A DNA stretch of 64,000 nt from Pollenia angustigena (Eukaryota; Arthropoda; Insecta; Diptera; Polleniidae). The translations under genes and the position numbers were made by a program. Numbering within the stretch: position 1 is the first letter of the stretch; each line of letters starts with the position of its first letter. A model generated the notes under the pieces. It made no database searches. It was not told where the DNA came from and saw only the letters and a list, made by a program, of their open reading frames with translations. Location of the stretch: positions 104,991,284 through 105,055,283 of the forward strand of contig OV884057.1 of assembly GCA_930367215.1 (NCBI GenBank), read 5' to 3'. Positions 22,847 to 32,557 of this stretch are shown here, in pieces.

Positions 22847-25141
22847 ATGGAAAGTAATAAGTGTTCAATTGGCATAGTTAATAATGAGGTATGCTCTGAG
22901 GGAAAATTCATTAATTGTGTAGATCTTCCTGATAAAGAACGCATTACTCTTAATGCTAGAAGTGGTATTGTGGTCAGTTTTGTTTGCGATAAGCATGATA
23001 GAGAATTTTGTGAAAAATACACCTTAAACCAAAAAATGTGTGCTGATCCGTATAACATTCATGTAACTCGAGTACAAAAATCATTGAAAGTCGTTACTTT
23101 TGAGATTTATACTCATGTTAAGGTAATTTTTCCTTTAATTGCACCCGGGAAAAAACTGTGTATTTCGTGTTGGAAAAAAATTAGTATTGAAGTGGAAAAA
23201 TATCAACAAGTGATGCCCCCATCTGAACAAGATGATGTGACATCTGAAATTTGTAGTTCAACAAGTGAAACTGTTTGTTCAAAAACAATTAATCTTGATC
23301 GTGTCAATGCTGTTGCAAAAATACTCGGGTTGTCTCCTCTTAAAAAAAAATACTTAAATCGATCAAAAACTTATGTCCAGCAAAAATATTATGAAATTAT
23401 ATCTAAACTACAATCATGCTGTAAGCATGTTACGGATAGTTCTTTTGACTCAATTGACGATGACAATTTAATTGTTGATGACAACCCAGAATTAACTGGA
23501 AAAGAAATGATAGTACAGTTGAAGAACAAATTTGATAATACTAGCAAATTGAGTGAAAAATTACAAATCCTGTCAGTCTTACCATCAAGTTGGTCAACCC
23601 AAAAAATTGTTGATATTTTCGGAGCAACTTCGTACATGGCTAAAAAAATTAAAGAAAACGTAAAAAAAGATGGCATTTTATTCATTCCTGAAAAACATAA
23701 AGGTCATCCGTTGTTAAAAACCACGGAAGAAAAAATTCAAGAGTTCTTTAGAAAACAAGACGTCAGCAGAGAACTACCCGGTAAAAAAGAATATAAATCT
23801 GCTTATGAAAACGGTCTGCGAGTGCAAAAACAAAAACGGTTAATCTTGGGTAACCTAAGTGAAATTTTTCACATGTTTAAAGAAAAATATCCATTTGAAA
23901 AAGTTGGTTTTTCAAAATTTGCAAGTTTAAGACCACCCGAATGTGTTCTAGCTGGTGCATCTGGTACGCACGTAGTATGTGTTTGCCGGATTCATGAAAA
24001 TTTTAAAATGCTATTTCAAGGTGCTAGACTTGAAAAACTAAAAATGAAGGATGGATCTCAACCATTTTCTTCATATAAAGATTGTATGAAAATGGTTATT
24101 TGTAAAACACCTACGGATGACTGTTATCTTGGTGTATGCAATGCTTGTCCCGGCTCGTCCAAATTAAAAAATATTCTCGAAAATCTTTTTACGGAAAACT
24201 GTTTAGATGACATTACATATAATCAGTGGATTCAAGTAGACCGCTGCTCTTTGGAGACAGTTATAAAATCAACTGAAGATTTCGTTGATTTTGTTGTAGA
24301 ATATATTCCAAAATTACTTTGGCATGACTTTGTAGCTAAACAACAAGCCGAATATTTTAAAACTACGAAAAATAATCTTGAGATAGGGCAAGTTCTTGTT
24401 GTTGCTGATTTCTCTGAAAATTATTCGTTTTTACTTCAAAATAGTGTTCAAGGAGTGTATTGGAATAACAGACAAGCGACAATTCATCCATTCGCTTGCT
24501 ATTATAGATCCATTGCTGAGAATGGAAGTGATATCGTACCTCTTAGCTTGGTAATAATATCAGATAACTTAACTCATAATACTACTGCAGTTTACAGCTT
24601 CCAAGAGACATTAACGACGTTCCTTAAACATAAGATTCCAAATATTTCAAAAATAATTTATTTTTCTGATGGTGCTGCATCCCAATATAAAAATCGTTAC
24701 AATTTAGTAAATTTGATACACCACGAAGAGGATTTTCAAATTCGAGCAGAATGGCATTTTTTTGCAACTTCTCATGGAAAAAGGCCAAGTGATGGTTTGG
24801 GTGGAACAGTTAAGCGATTAGCTAGCCGAGCCAATCTACAATTGACACCTGATCAACAAATTCAGACACCCGAGCAACTGTGTCGATGGGCGAAAGATAA
24901 TATTCAAGGAATCAATTTTAATTTCGTCTCAGATCAACACATTCAACGTACTGGAAAAAAACTGGAAAATAGGTTTAAAAATGCTTCACCAGTTCAAGGA
25001 GTACGTTCCTGTCATGCCGCCATTCCTATTTCGAATAAATTTATTAAAATAAAAACTTTATCTTCATCTAGTGAAGGAGAGGATGGTAAATTGAACAATA
25101 TCGACAAGATTCTGAGCGAACCAGGCTTTAAAACCAGGTAA
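22847..25141 (+). CDS. Sola-like transposase, intact 764 codons
   Basis: The protein would cut and rejoin the ends of its own element in the nucleus. Visible motifs in order are an N-terminal Cys region (FVCDKHD, then CISCW), QKRLILGNLSEIFHMFKEKY, FSKFASLRPPECVLAGASGTHVVCVC (at about residues 360-385, written here in parts), CNACPG, VVADFSENYSF, WNNRQATIHPF, IIYFSDGAASQYKN and RAEWHFFATSHGK. The DFSEN and YFSDGA aspartates are good candidates for the first two catalytic acids, and a Glu in or after AEWHF for the third. These blocks match my memory of Sola-family transposases. The ATG at 22847 lies inside the inverted-repeat-bounded core, and no stop or frameshift interrupts it. The superfamily is fairly sure; the subgroup (Sola1, 2 or 3) is not. 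Confidence 0.78.
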   Translation: MESNKCSIGIVNNEVCSEGKFINCVDLPDKERITLNARSGIVVSFVCDKHDREFCEKYTLNQKMCADPYNIHVTRVQKSLKVVTFEIYTHVKVIFPLIAPGKKLCISCWKKISIEVEKYQQVMPPSEQDDVTSEICSSTSETVCSKTINLDRVNAVAKILGLSPLKKKYLNRSKTYVQQKYYEIISKLQSCCKHVTDSSFDSIDDDNLIVDDNPELTGKEMIVQLKNKFDNTSKLSEKLQILSVLPSSWSTQKIVDIFGATSYMAKKIKENVKKDGILFIPEKHKGHPLLKTTEEKIQEFFRKQDVSRELPGKKEYKSAYENGLRVQKQKRLILGNLSEIFHMFKEKYPFEKVGFSKFASLRPPECVLAGASGTHVVCVCRIHENFKMLFQGARLEKLKMKDGSQPFSSYKDCMKMVICKTPTDDCYLGVCNACPGSSKLKNILENLFTENCLDDITYNQWIQVDRCSLETVIKSTEDFVDFVVEYIPKLLWHDFVAKQQAEYFKTTKNNLEIGQVLVVADFSENYSFLLQNSVQGVYWNNRQATIHPFACYYRSIAENGSDIVPLSLVIISDNLTHNTTAVYSFQETLTTFLKHKIPNISKIIYFSDGAASQYKNRYNLVNLIHHEEDFQIRAEWHFFATSHGKRPSDGLGGTVKRLASRANLQLTPDQQIQTPEQLCRWAKDNIQGINFNFVSDQHIQRTGKKLENRFKNASPVQGVRSCHAAIPISNKFIKIKTLSSSSEGEDGKLNNIDKILSEPGFKTR

Positions 25142-25231
25142 AAAATAACGTTTTAATTCTTAATATTGTATTAACATTGAATAAGGCTTCAACATTCATA
25201 GCATTTTCATTTATTTTAGGTTAAGAAAAAG

Positions 25232-25949
25232 CAGCCCGGCATTAACGGTAGGAAAAGAGACGAAGAAAAAACGACTTTCAAAGACGTAACGTGACAAAAG
25301 GTGTACTTTTCTTAAAAAAATGCCCACATTGAGCCCCAACAAAAGATGCAACAAATAAACAAAAACAATCTTACCAATAATATAACTTTTTCAAACAAAT
25401 CAGATTTTATAAATACTTATTGCTCAAAATTAAAATTTTAAAATTTTATTTTTAGGTAATTTTTTTAAAGGTTGCGAAAGAAAAAAATTCATATCTAAAA
25501 AAAAAAAAAAACACCTCCTTCAAAGTTTTAGGATTTTTAAAGAACAGTTTGAGGTATTATATAAAAAAAAATTAGGCAAAAAAAAAATTAGGTTTTTGAC
25601 TTAGTCCATTTTAAAAATTTAATATTTTGCAGATATTACATTTTTTCCAAAAAAAATTTTTTCTTCAATATATTGCTTATAGCCCCAAGTATTCTCTTTA
25701 AAATGACATACAAATCATCTTCGTATGTGCAGTAGTTTTTGAGATATAGAAAAAATAAACTCAACATATTCGGCTAATTCGGCGAAATTATGCCATTTTG
25801 AATATGACGTAACTTTTGAAAAAAAAATTTTAAAAATTTTTTTCGTTCATATATGTTCCTTATAGGATAAAAGGAACCTTCTCACCAAATTTCATTCAAA
25901 TCGAAAGGGGTCGGGTCCCACTCTTGGTCGATTTGACATGGAATTACCC
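25232..25949 (-). repeat. Right terminal inverted repeat of the Sola-like element
   Basis: It is the reverse complement of 21953-22671 and ends in GGAATTACCC next to the ACAT duplication. The inner edge is at CAGCCCGGCATTA, about 90 bp past the transposase stop codon. The polyadenylation signal for the transposase may lie in the short gap or inside this arm. Confidence 0.85.
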
Positions 25950-25953
25950 ACAT

Positions 25954-26683
25954 ACATTTTATACTTGAACCAATTTGTGTTTCTGTTTGGATAGGAAATA
26001 CAGTTTGCAGCTGCGGCGTCAGAGTTACCTTTTAAAATGAGGATTGAAGGTGAATGATCAGACGAAAGATAATAGGAGGAACTAACTAGTACCTGATCGC
26101 GCTTGATGTTTTTGATAACAGCAAAGTCAATAAGGTCTGGTAGCTTGTTGAAGTCGGTTGGCCAATAGGTAGGCTCACCACTCGATACCACATCAAAGTT
26201 ATTTGCAGTTACGGTATTATATAGCTGATTACCTCTAGGACTAATAAGTCTGGAGCCCCAATATGTATGTTTAGCGTTGTAGTCGCCAGCAGCAATGAAT
26301 TTCTGGCCCAATGTGGAGAAGAAGTTGAGAAATTTATCGTGTAGAATTTTGTGCTTCGGGGGACAATAAACGGATGTTAACGTTAGTTTGAAATCAGTAA
26401 GATTTATAGATGTATCCTGGATACAATCTTCTTCGAACTCTGGCAATGGTAAGTGTCTGATGTGTTTGTGCACAATTATGGCTGTGCCACCACAAGCTCG
26501 TCCGCTGGGATGTTTTGTGTCATACGTAAGGTAACCATTTACCCTGAAGCAGTTTTTATGAGTAAAGTGTGTTTCAGAGATAAGAAGTACGTCGATTTCA
26601 TGCCTATGAAGAAAGTTTGCAACTTCGTGTTTATGTTGGGATAACCCGTTTGCATTCCAGAAACATATTTTTAACTGGTTCAT
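25954..26683 (-). CDS. Jockey-type ORF2, endonuclease domain (partial)
   Basis: This is an apurinic-type endonuclease that nicks the target for non-LTR retrotransposition. It starts at ATG 26683, 50 bp after the ORF1 stop. Motifs are KICFWNANGL (Asn), DVLLISETHF (catalytic Glu), ISPRGNQLYN, FIAAGDYNAKHTYWGSR (Asp/Asn), and SSDHSPSILIL (Asp-His). The domain is open and complete, then runs into the Sola-like element at 25949 after WFKYKMYV. The frame continues at 21948. Confidence 0.88.
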
Positions 26684-26733
26684 TTTTTGTTGAGTAGAAC
26701 TTGCAGAAGCATGTTCTGGTTTCGCATCATTTC

Positions 26734-28239
26734 CTAAAACATGTTCTGCATAGTGGCCATGAAGTTATTCATAGTTTGAATTAAATTTTCAATTGAGGTA
26801 GGCATTTGTAGACCTTCCCTAGGAACATTAGCGTACGGAGGTTGCTTTGCGTTGGAAGTACTCGGGGGATTTTTCGCATTAGGGTTTCCTTTTAGGACTT
26901 GGGCATATGATTGGTTTTGTTTGTTTTTTTGTGTAGTACTAGCAATTAAGCCAGCAGCTTGGCTGGGCGCATGTGACGGACCATATTGGGAGTGAGTATA
27001 TTTTCGAACTAAAGCAGGTTTTAATAAATGCAAGAAGACTTTACAACCCCTATAGTTTGCCGTGTGATTTTCGCCACAGTTGCTGCATTTCTTAACATTC
27101 GGGTCAGCTTTAGAACGATTACATTCGGCGGTTTTATGAGCGTCGCCACAAACCACACATACGTGAGGCAATTTACAATATGATTTTGTATGCCCATATT
27201 CCTGACAGTTTGTGCATTGGGAGGGACCCTTTCGTTTTATTGGCTCCTCAACAGTTATTGTTCTGTTGAGTAGGTAGCGCAAGTTGTATATGGGATGAAC
27301 TGAATTTTTGGTTTTGAGAGCCGATGAATCAAACGATATCTCAATGCGGTGAAGTGGTTGAGGAACTTTATTCCTCTTCAAAATATTATGCACAGATTTT
27401 ACCTCATTCCCCTCTTGCTCTACGGCAGATTTTATATCCTCTGTAGGAACAGAACTATCTATGCCTTTTATGACAATAATCACTCCCTTGGCACTTTTTA
27501 ATTGGTATGTATAGTTACTTTTATTTTCTGCGTCCAGGTGTCTTGATATAATACCAAAGTTCGTTTCTGTACTGGCTTGAATTTTGGTCTCTTGAATTTG
27601 CCCGCGTCGTATAGAAACGACGTAGAAATTATTCTTACCTACAAGTTGAGTCAACATGTTGACTATGCTATTTGATGTTTGCTCTCGCGGATAGATAGGT
27701 GGCGGTTTAACTTCTTTAGTGGCTGTCCCATTAGCTGATTCTGCTTCTTCATCGTCAGGTATGGATAGTACAGAGAATCTGTTACCATTTGTTGGCAAAG
27801 AGACTACGTTAGAGCCTTTGTATTGTTTGGCCATGCGTTCCTGTTGGTTGGACCTAGGGCTAGCCTTTCTCTTAGTTATTGTTATATATCTGTCCATGCC
27901 CGTTTGCACTTTAGTAGTTTTTGGCACAGCTCCTGTATTTATTAATGCAAATCGTGATGTTCCAGGTTTTTCGTTATTATTCCTCTGGTCAGACGATTTC
28001 ACACTTTGAACCACATTTACGGTCGGATCAACACACTTGCTCAGGTTGGGCACACTTGAACTCAAATTGCTGTATGGAAAACCAGTTGCGCTGGCAATTT
28101 TTGCACTTAAATAATTTTTGTTTAATTCTGGGCATCGAATGTTTTCATTGCTCACGCTCGGGGAGCTTACCACAATATACGCATTTCTGCTATTTGTGCT
28201 GGGCCTACTCTCCTTATTGGGAGTATTTGTGAGGCTCAT
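26734..28239 (-). CDS. Jockey-type ORF1 (Gag-like RNA-binding protein), 501 codons
   Basis: ORF1 of the jockey-type element is open from ATG 28239 to the stop at 26734. The N half is Ser/Pro/Asn-rich and basic. The middle (about residues 190-310) is the Gag-like fold with TPV-like region NFYVVSIRRGQIQETKIQAS. Zinc knuckles follow: CTNCQEYGHTKSYC, CVVCGDAHKTAEC and CSNCGENHTANYRGC. The C-terminal tail is Gln/Asn/Pro-rich. Such proteins coat the element RNA and carry it to the nucleus. No frame break was found, so this copy may still make Gag although ORF2 is split. Confidence 0.88.
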   Translation of the reverse strand: MSLTNTPNKESRPSTNSRNAYIVVSSPSVSNENIRCPELNKNYLSAKIASATGFPYSNLSSSVPNLSKCVDPTVNVVQSVKSSDQRNNNEKPGTSRFALINTGAVPKTTKVQTGMDRYITITKRKASPRSNQQERMAKQYKGSNVVSLPTNGNRFSVLSIPDDEEAESANGTATKEVKPPPIYPREQTSNSIVNMLTQLVGKNNFYVVSIRRGQIQETKIQASTETNFGIISRHLDAENKSNYTYQLKSAKGVIIVIKGIDSSVPTEDIKSAVEQEGNEVKSVHNILKRNKVPQPLHRIEISFDSSALKTKNSVHPIYNLRYLLNRTITVEEPIKRKGPSQCTNCQEYGHTKSYCKLPHVCVVCGDAHKTAECNRSKADPNVKKCSNCGENHTANYRGCKVFLHLLKPALVRKYTHSQYGPSHAPSQAAGLIASTTQKNKQNQSYAQVLKGNPNAKNPPSTSNAKQPPYANVPREGLQMPTSIENLIQTMNNFMATMQNMF

Positions 28240-28984
28240 TTACAAATCTCTTCGGGCACACTAGTTATTGTTCTTTTTTTTTCACCTATTACAAATATTT
28301 TTTTTTCACCCACGGCAAATATTTTTTTCACTTCCAATTTTTTTTATTATTTTATTATTTTTTTTTTTTGTTACTCACTGATACACGTCCGTACTCGTCA
28401 AGAGCTGGTTCGCAACTGCTATTATATTGTATTTTCTTTTTACATTTTACCTTAGCCTTCCTTTGGAAAGCAATGAGGTATATTGTATGTACAGACAAAT
28501 TTACAATTGCTAGACACTAGCAGAATGTAATGAATTTTCTGGCCCGCTACGGCCTTCGTCAGCATTCTTTGTGTCTTCACTAGAAAGTGTTACTTTATAA
28601 ATTGAATGTATTTAACTCAACTATTTTAACAAATAGTGAAATTTAGATCATAGAATAAATTCGAAAAATGAAAAATGTTGAATATAATATAAAGTAACCT
28701 TCGGAAGGAAATAATTCCCAGTTTTTATTTGCAAAATATTATTTTTTTCTTTTTAGCGCATTCAAATAAAAGCTTGTTTTTTTCAAAAGGTTTTTTAATT
28801 TTAATTTATTTTTTTAAGTTTTTAATTTACACTATTTTTTTCAAAGTTTTTTAAAAAATTATCTTTCACAAAATGTTTGTAGTTGTAAATTTTTAAGTCA
28901 CACTCACTATTTGGTTTTTTGATTTAAAATTATTTAAAACTGTTTTTTTTACAAAATGTTTTTGTTATCCGGTTCGATTAGGAC
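28240..28984. other. Jockey 5' UTR and AT-rich flank
   Basis: 28240-28590 on the minus strand is the likely 5' UTR, including GACGAAGGCCGTAGCGGGCC near 28535-28555, a GC-rich word of the kind found near jockey-family 5' ends. From about 28690 on the sequence is T-rich with TTTTTTCAAA repeats and has no gene. Confidence 0.45.
28637..28689. repeat. 53-bp inverted copy of 18961-19013, flanking the jockey element
   Basis: The segment TGAAATTTAGATCATAGAAT and its continuation to 28689 matches the reverse complement of 18961-19013 with one mismatch. The two copies lie just outside or at the ends of the jockey element in opposite orientation. This could be an older foldback element that received the jockey insertion, or two independent copies of a small repeat. 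Confidence 0.6.
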
Positions 28985-29355
28985 CAAAATGTGGGGCATC
29001 TTGTCAAAGATTGTAAAAACGAATTCGGTTGTCGAGTATGTACAAAACGTCATTTTACTCTTTTACATGATGCCCCACAACTGAAAAAGTCACATGACCC
29101 AAAGCAACAACATCAACCCAGTTGCTATGTAAGAAATCTGAGTAAAAAGCCAACTAAATACCCATTTCAACCCATTCGAAAATGACCCAAATAACACCAA
29201 TTGACCCCGTAATATGGCCCAACGTTTTTATACCAACAGCCACCGTACAAATCGCCTCCCAGGAAAAGTCGGACAACTGGTCATCAGCAAGAGCTTTCCT
29301 CTCCCAATCCATCAGCACCTCAAGAATTGCATTATCTACTGCACTGAAATAATTA
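28985..29355 (+). pseudogene. BEL/Pao Gag-protease remnant
   Basis: One frame reads VKDCKNEFGCRVCTKRHFTL followed by LHD, the BEL/Pao Gag zinc knuckle (C-x4-C-x2-C-x3-H style with an RHF-TLLH ending). After a stop and frame change, the protease N-terminal strand appears as VFIPTATVQIASQEK and SSARAFLSQ at 29224-29310. The DSG catalytic triplet expected after ARAFL is replaced by SQS. The remnant is about 370 bp with no LTR. Confidence 0.65.
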
Positions 29356-29743
29356 TGAGTCATAAATCTAATGAATCAAATTCATTAAATTTTTTTCATT
29401 AATCCAATGAAAAATTTTATTACGGGAATGAAATTTTACAAATATAATGAAACAATTTCATTTACACTACGAAATTGAATTTCGTTATTTCGTTAACATT
29501 TTTCATTAAATTAATGACAACTTAGTATCTCTTTCAAAAGAAAAATTCAACTTACCGTTATACATAATTTCAATAGGGTTTTTGAGATTAAAATGAACTA
29601 TTAATTAAAATATTTTTAGGTTAATGAAAAATAATTCGTTTGTAGCTTCGTATTTTCAATGATAAATGCCACTAAAACAATAAAATCAAAATTAGATTCT
29701 TTAACTTCAAAATACTTATAACTAAAAATTGTTCTTACTATAA
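29356..29743. other. AATGAA/TTCATT-rich stretch
   Basis: TTCATT and AATGAA words recur at short intervals on both strands at 29385-29520, and a similar stretch appears at 30045-30095, beyond the MITE. The two may be ends of one foldback-like repeat that received the MITE. No gene is seen. Confidence 0.35.
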
Positions 29744-29972
29744 AGCTTCGTACAGACGATGGTCAGATCTTACAATATTGTAAGCAGGCGTTGCCAACAG
29801 CAAAATTTTTCTGACAATGATCCATTGTCAGATGCATTAATTTTGCACATCTGCAAATACAAATGAGCTTACAATGTTCACACAGTTGTAAGACATTTTA
29901 GCCAATTTTAATGCAATTTAAGCAACGCTGCTTACCAATATTGTAAGATCTGACCATCGTCTGTACGAAGCT
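29744..29972. mobile_element. 229-bp MITE with TAA target duplication
   Basis: Perfect terminal inverted repeats of 37 bp start AGCTTCGTACAGACGATGGT, and the pairing continues imperfectly through the GTAAGCAG-GCGTTGC block. TAA flanks both sides (29741-29743, 29973-29975). It shares the AGCT terminus and TAA duplication with the MITE at 1843-2733 but not the rest of the TIR. It is probably PIF/Harbinger-like. Confidence 0.78.
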
Positions 29973-30289
29973 TAACTGTTGAAAAAACGTTTTTTTTGTT
30001 AAATTTTTAGCGGTAGACATGAAAATATATGAAAAAAATTGTAAATTTTAATTTTTCATAACATTAATGAAATAAATTCATAACGACAACGAAATACTGA
30101 TTTAGCCAAATGCAAGAAACATTTAGGTTCAAAAACAAACAACGCGAAAGAAAAAACCAGAGCAAACAATTCTTACATTCTTTTTGCTTTAATTGTAAAT
30201 TTAAAAACACAAAATTTACGCAGTAGTACAAGCCAGAAAAATGGAAAGAAGGCAGATGAATTTCGTCGCAGGCTGGAAAATCAATTGTG

Positions 30290-30402
30290 ATTTAAGTTTA
30301 AGATAATAATAATATCATACAGCTATTACTCCTTAAACATTTGAACAGTCGGTGGAGGGTATCAAAGATTCGGCACAGCCGAATATATCACTCTAACTTG
30401 TT
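30290..30402 (+). repeat. Muscoid dispersed repeat end (GATTCGGCACAGCCGAATAT)
   Basis: The block GTGGAGGGTATCAAAGATTC, GGCACAGCCGAATATATCAC and TCTAACTTGTTTTT is found in reverse at 52482-52600, where a 412-like element has inserted in it. A variant is at 57917-57975. The core GGCACAGCCG is palindromic. It is a common tail of dispersed repeats in calyptrate flies by recall; its superfamily is not settled here. Confidence 0.6.
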
Positions 30403-30819
30403 TTTATTCTCTTTATTTGTCAACTGTATTTTAATTTAGTAACTAAGAAACTCTAATTCCAACCAGTCACGAGAAATCATAACCAGTGAAATAAATTAAA
30501 TATAAAACAAGTACAGTATTTACCGGTTATATGCACGTCGGTTATAAGCATTTCCCGCTTTTTTGCATGTAAGTTCGTGCAACTGCAGGTCGCCATTTAA
30601 AATTTACATGGAAATTTCTTCTATAAGCATTTCGCTTATATGCATTTCTCTCTTTTATGCAGGTAAAATTTTATACAATTTGAATAAATTGCATGAAAAA
30701 ATGTCTTCTATATGCATCATTCCTAAATTTGGAAAAATTTTACCAAAATAGTTCTGAAATGGTAAATTCGGAAGTATCATCCCTATCCATCAATATTTAT
30801 CATCATTGTCATAAGTCAG

Positions 30820-31044
30820 CTGTTAGATAAAAAAGTAAATAAGCGTGTTCCTAAAAAACAGGACGAGGATGACGATGAATATGTACCAGTTCTAACTATA
30901 AGCAATGCCTTGGAATATCTTAATGGCTTACGATGCTTTCTTCAAGCAAAAAATGAATGTATTGAAGAATTGGAAAAAATTGAGCAATATATTTTTGAGA
31001 ACTGCTGCAAAAATATACAAACGAAAATAACTATTTTTTTTTAA
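30820..31044 (+). pseudogene. C-terminal remnant of a Tigger/pogo-type transposase
   Basis: A 74-codon open stretch has an acidic run (QDEDDDEYVP) followed by LTISNALEYLNGLRCFLQ and EELEKIEQYIF, then a stop. Tigger/CENP-B-like transposases typically end with a helical block of the form ALxxLxxLRxFLxQ...LxxIExxI. The DNA-binding and DDE domains are absent, so it is a dead fragment. It sits inside matching TIRs, which supports the call. Confidence 0.6.
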
Positions 31045-31120
31045 AGTCAGTATTCGTATTAAGTAGACAAAATATTCGATTATAAACCACCAATTCCAAA
31101 TTGAATTTTAAAATACAAGT

Positions 31121-31252
31121 GTAATGAGTAGCGATATTAATTTATGCTTGTCATAAACACTTTGCATAGCAGAAAAACGAACACTGACAATTTTCCTCTA
31201 GCAACTATGTACCTCCAATGACAAGCACTTGATCAAATCGCTACTCACTTCA
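31121..31252. repeat. About 130-bp hairpin MITE inside the Tigger-like element
   Basis: The ends TGAGTAGCGATATTAATTTA and, reverse-complemented, TGAGTAGCGATTTGATCAAG pair imperfectly, each followed by GCTTGTCAT. No clear target duplication was seen. Confidence 0.5.
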
Positions 31253-31640
31253 CTGATGGTACATTTCTAATAAGCAATGAATTGATACTTTTTATGTTAT
31301 TAACCTAGAGACTGTTTTAGTGAAATGCTACCTGTGGTACAAAAATATTTTTTATTATACATACAATCTATTTTTTTTTTTTAGGAAAATATTTTTCAAA
31401 TAAAAACTAATATAAAAAATCTTTTTGTCTATATGCAACCATTATGCAAATATCAGAGTTTTTATATATGCACGGCTGATGCAATTAAACGAGTATTTAT
31501 AATTGCATTTCCCGCTTATATGCACCGAAAACCGTGCATTTTCAGGAATGCTTATAATCGATAAATACTGTAGTTGTTACAACAAAATTAAAAGAACGAA
31601 ATTGTAAATTTAAAACCAAATATAAAAATTTAACTGAAAA

Positions 31641-32557
31641 TCTATATATAAATCGGCTAAGGCAAAACAGTTAAGAACACTTTCCTCCTTTGTATGTCAA
31701 CCGATTTGAACAAAATATACACCATTTGAGAGGTATTTACTCAAAGAAGTGCACAATGCATATTTTATTAAAATCTGTTCAATAATTTCAGAGTTATAAG
31801 CGTTCAAAAGTGCTACTAACACAAATGCAAAATAAATAAATAAAAATTTATATTCAATTATCAAATAATAAAAAATTAGGGTGATCGATTATTCGACATT
31901 TTTAAGAACAAATCAGTTAATAACGCTTTCTTTCTTTGTTTGCCAACCGAACCTCCATGGAGAGAAAAAAGGGGAATATGGGAAACTTAATTTCTTTTTT
32001 TTTACTTTTCATGTGATAATTTTACAATTTTCTATAATATTGAACTTAGAAGCATCATATTATAGGTGTAGGGTCCTGAGTGAGTGATAACCTATAAGAT
32101 AAAAAATGCTGTTTTTTTTTGTTCTTTATCTGGAACTTTTTGAATTTTCGTTAATATTCGATAGATAAAATTATACATTAAACTGGGTGAATAAGAACAT
32201 GTAAGGGGAGCTTTTTGGTACTTTTTCGTTGTACATCTGGAACTTTGATTTATTTTCGTTAATATTAGACATAGAAACATAAAATTAAACGTGCAACGTC
32301 CTGAGTTGATGACAATATACTTTTTGATACTTTTTTGGTTTTCAATTGGTATTTTTTATACTGAACCTACAAAATTAAATTCAATCACGTAGAAGTAAAA
32401 ATATGAACCGGAGGTTGGCCCTCACCAAATCGATCCACTTTGAAGGAAAAAATAAATGCTCGAAACAAATAAACTCATATGTACTTAAATCAATTATGTT
32501 TTCTTCATATTTACAAAAAAAAATTTGGTCGAATTTTGACCATAAGGCGATAACTAG
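31641..32557 (+). mobile_element. Non-autonomous Helitron, copy 1
   Basis: It begins with TCTATATATAAATCGGC directly after an A and ends with the hairpin GGTCGAATTTTGACC plus ATAAGGCGATAACTAG directly before a T. These are the A|TC...CTRR|T hallmarks of Helitrons, with no target duplication. Internal text has GGTACTTTTT-type units (32100-32350) related to the tandem array at 58.6-63.1 kb. It has no Rep/helicase gene. Confidence 0.78.

Larger units (their letters stand above)
21953..25949 (+). mobile_element. Sola-like autonomous DNA transposon with long terminal inverted repeats
   Basis: This 3,997-bp element is inserted in the jockey ORF2. The ends are GGGTAATTCCATGTCAAATC and its complement, and a 4-bp ACAT duplicates the target (21949-21952 and 25950-25953). 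Removing the element and one ACAT restores the jockey reading frame exactly. The terminal repeats are very long (719 and 718 bp) and nearly identical. A single intact transposase gene lies between them. A 4-bp duplication and the transposase motifs suit the Sola superfamily. The unbroken gene and near-identical arms point to recent movement. Confidence 0.8.
19095..28590 (-). mobile_element. Jockey-type non-LTR retrotransposon with two nested DNA elements
   Basis: Read on the minus strand, it has a 5' UTR (about 28590-28240), ORF1 (28239-26734), ORF2 endonuclease (26683-25954), a linker (21948-21420), RT (21373-21184, then 20381-19185) and an A-rich 3' end (19130-19095). Two later insertions split ORF2: a Sola-like transposon (21953-25949) and a Transib-like MITE (20387-21178). 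Both leave exact target duplications, so the underlying element can be followed base by base across each. Without them it is about 4.7 kb, a normal size for a full-length jockey-family element. One frameshift near 21420 also breaks ORF2. The 5' limit is approximate. Confidence 0.85.
30514..31570 (+). mobile_element. Tigger/pogo-like element, internally deleted
   Basis: The ends are CAGTATTTACCGGTTATATG and, reverse-complemented, CAGTATTTATCGATTATAAG, flanked by TA (30512-30513, 31571-31572). TATGCA and GCTTATA words repeat near both ends. The 1,057-bp body keeps a C-terminal piece of the transposase (30820-31044). The 5' part of the gene is deleted. Confidence 0.75.

Noticed and set aside
27719..28232. 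Plus-strand frames of 96 and 103 codons
   Set aside because: They are antisense shadows of jockey ORF1.
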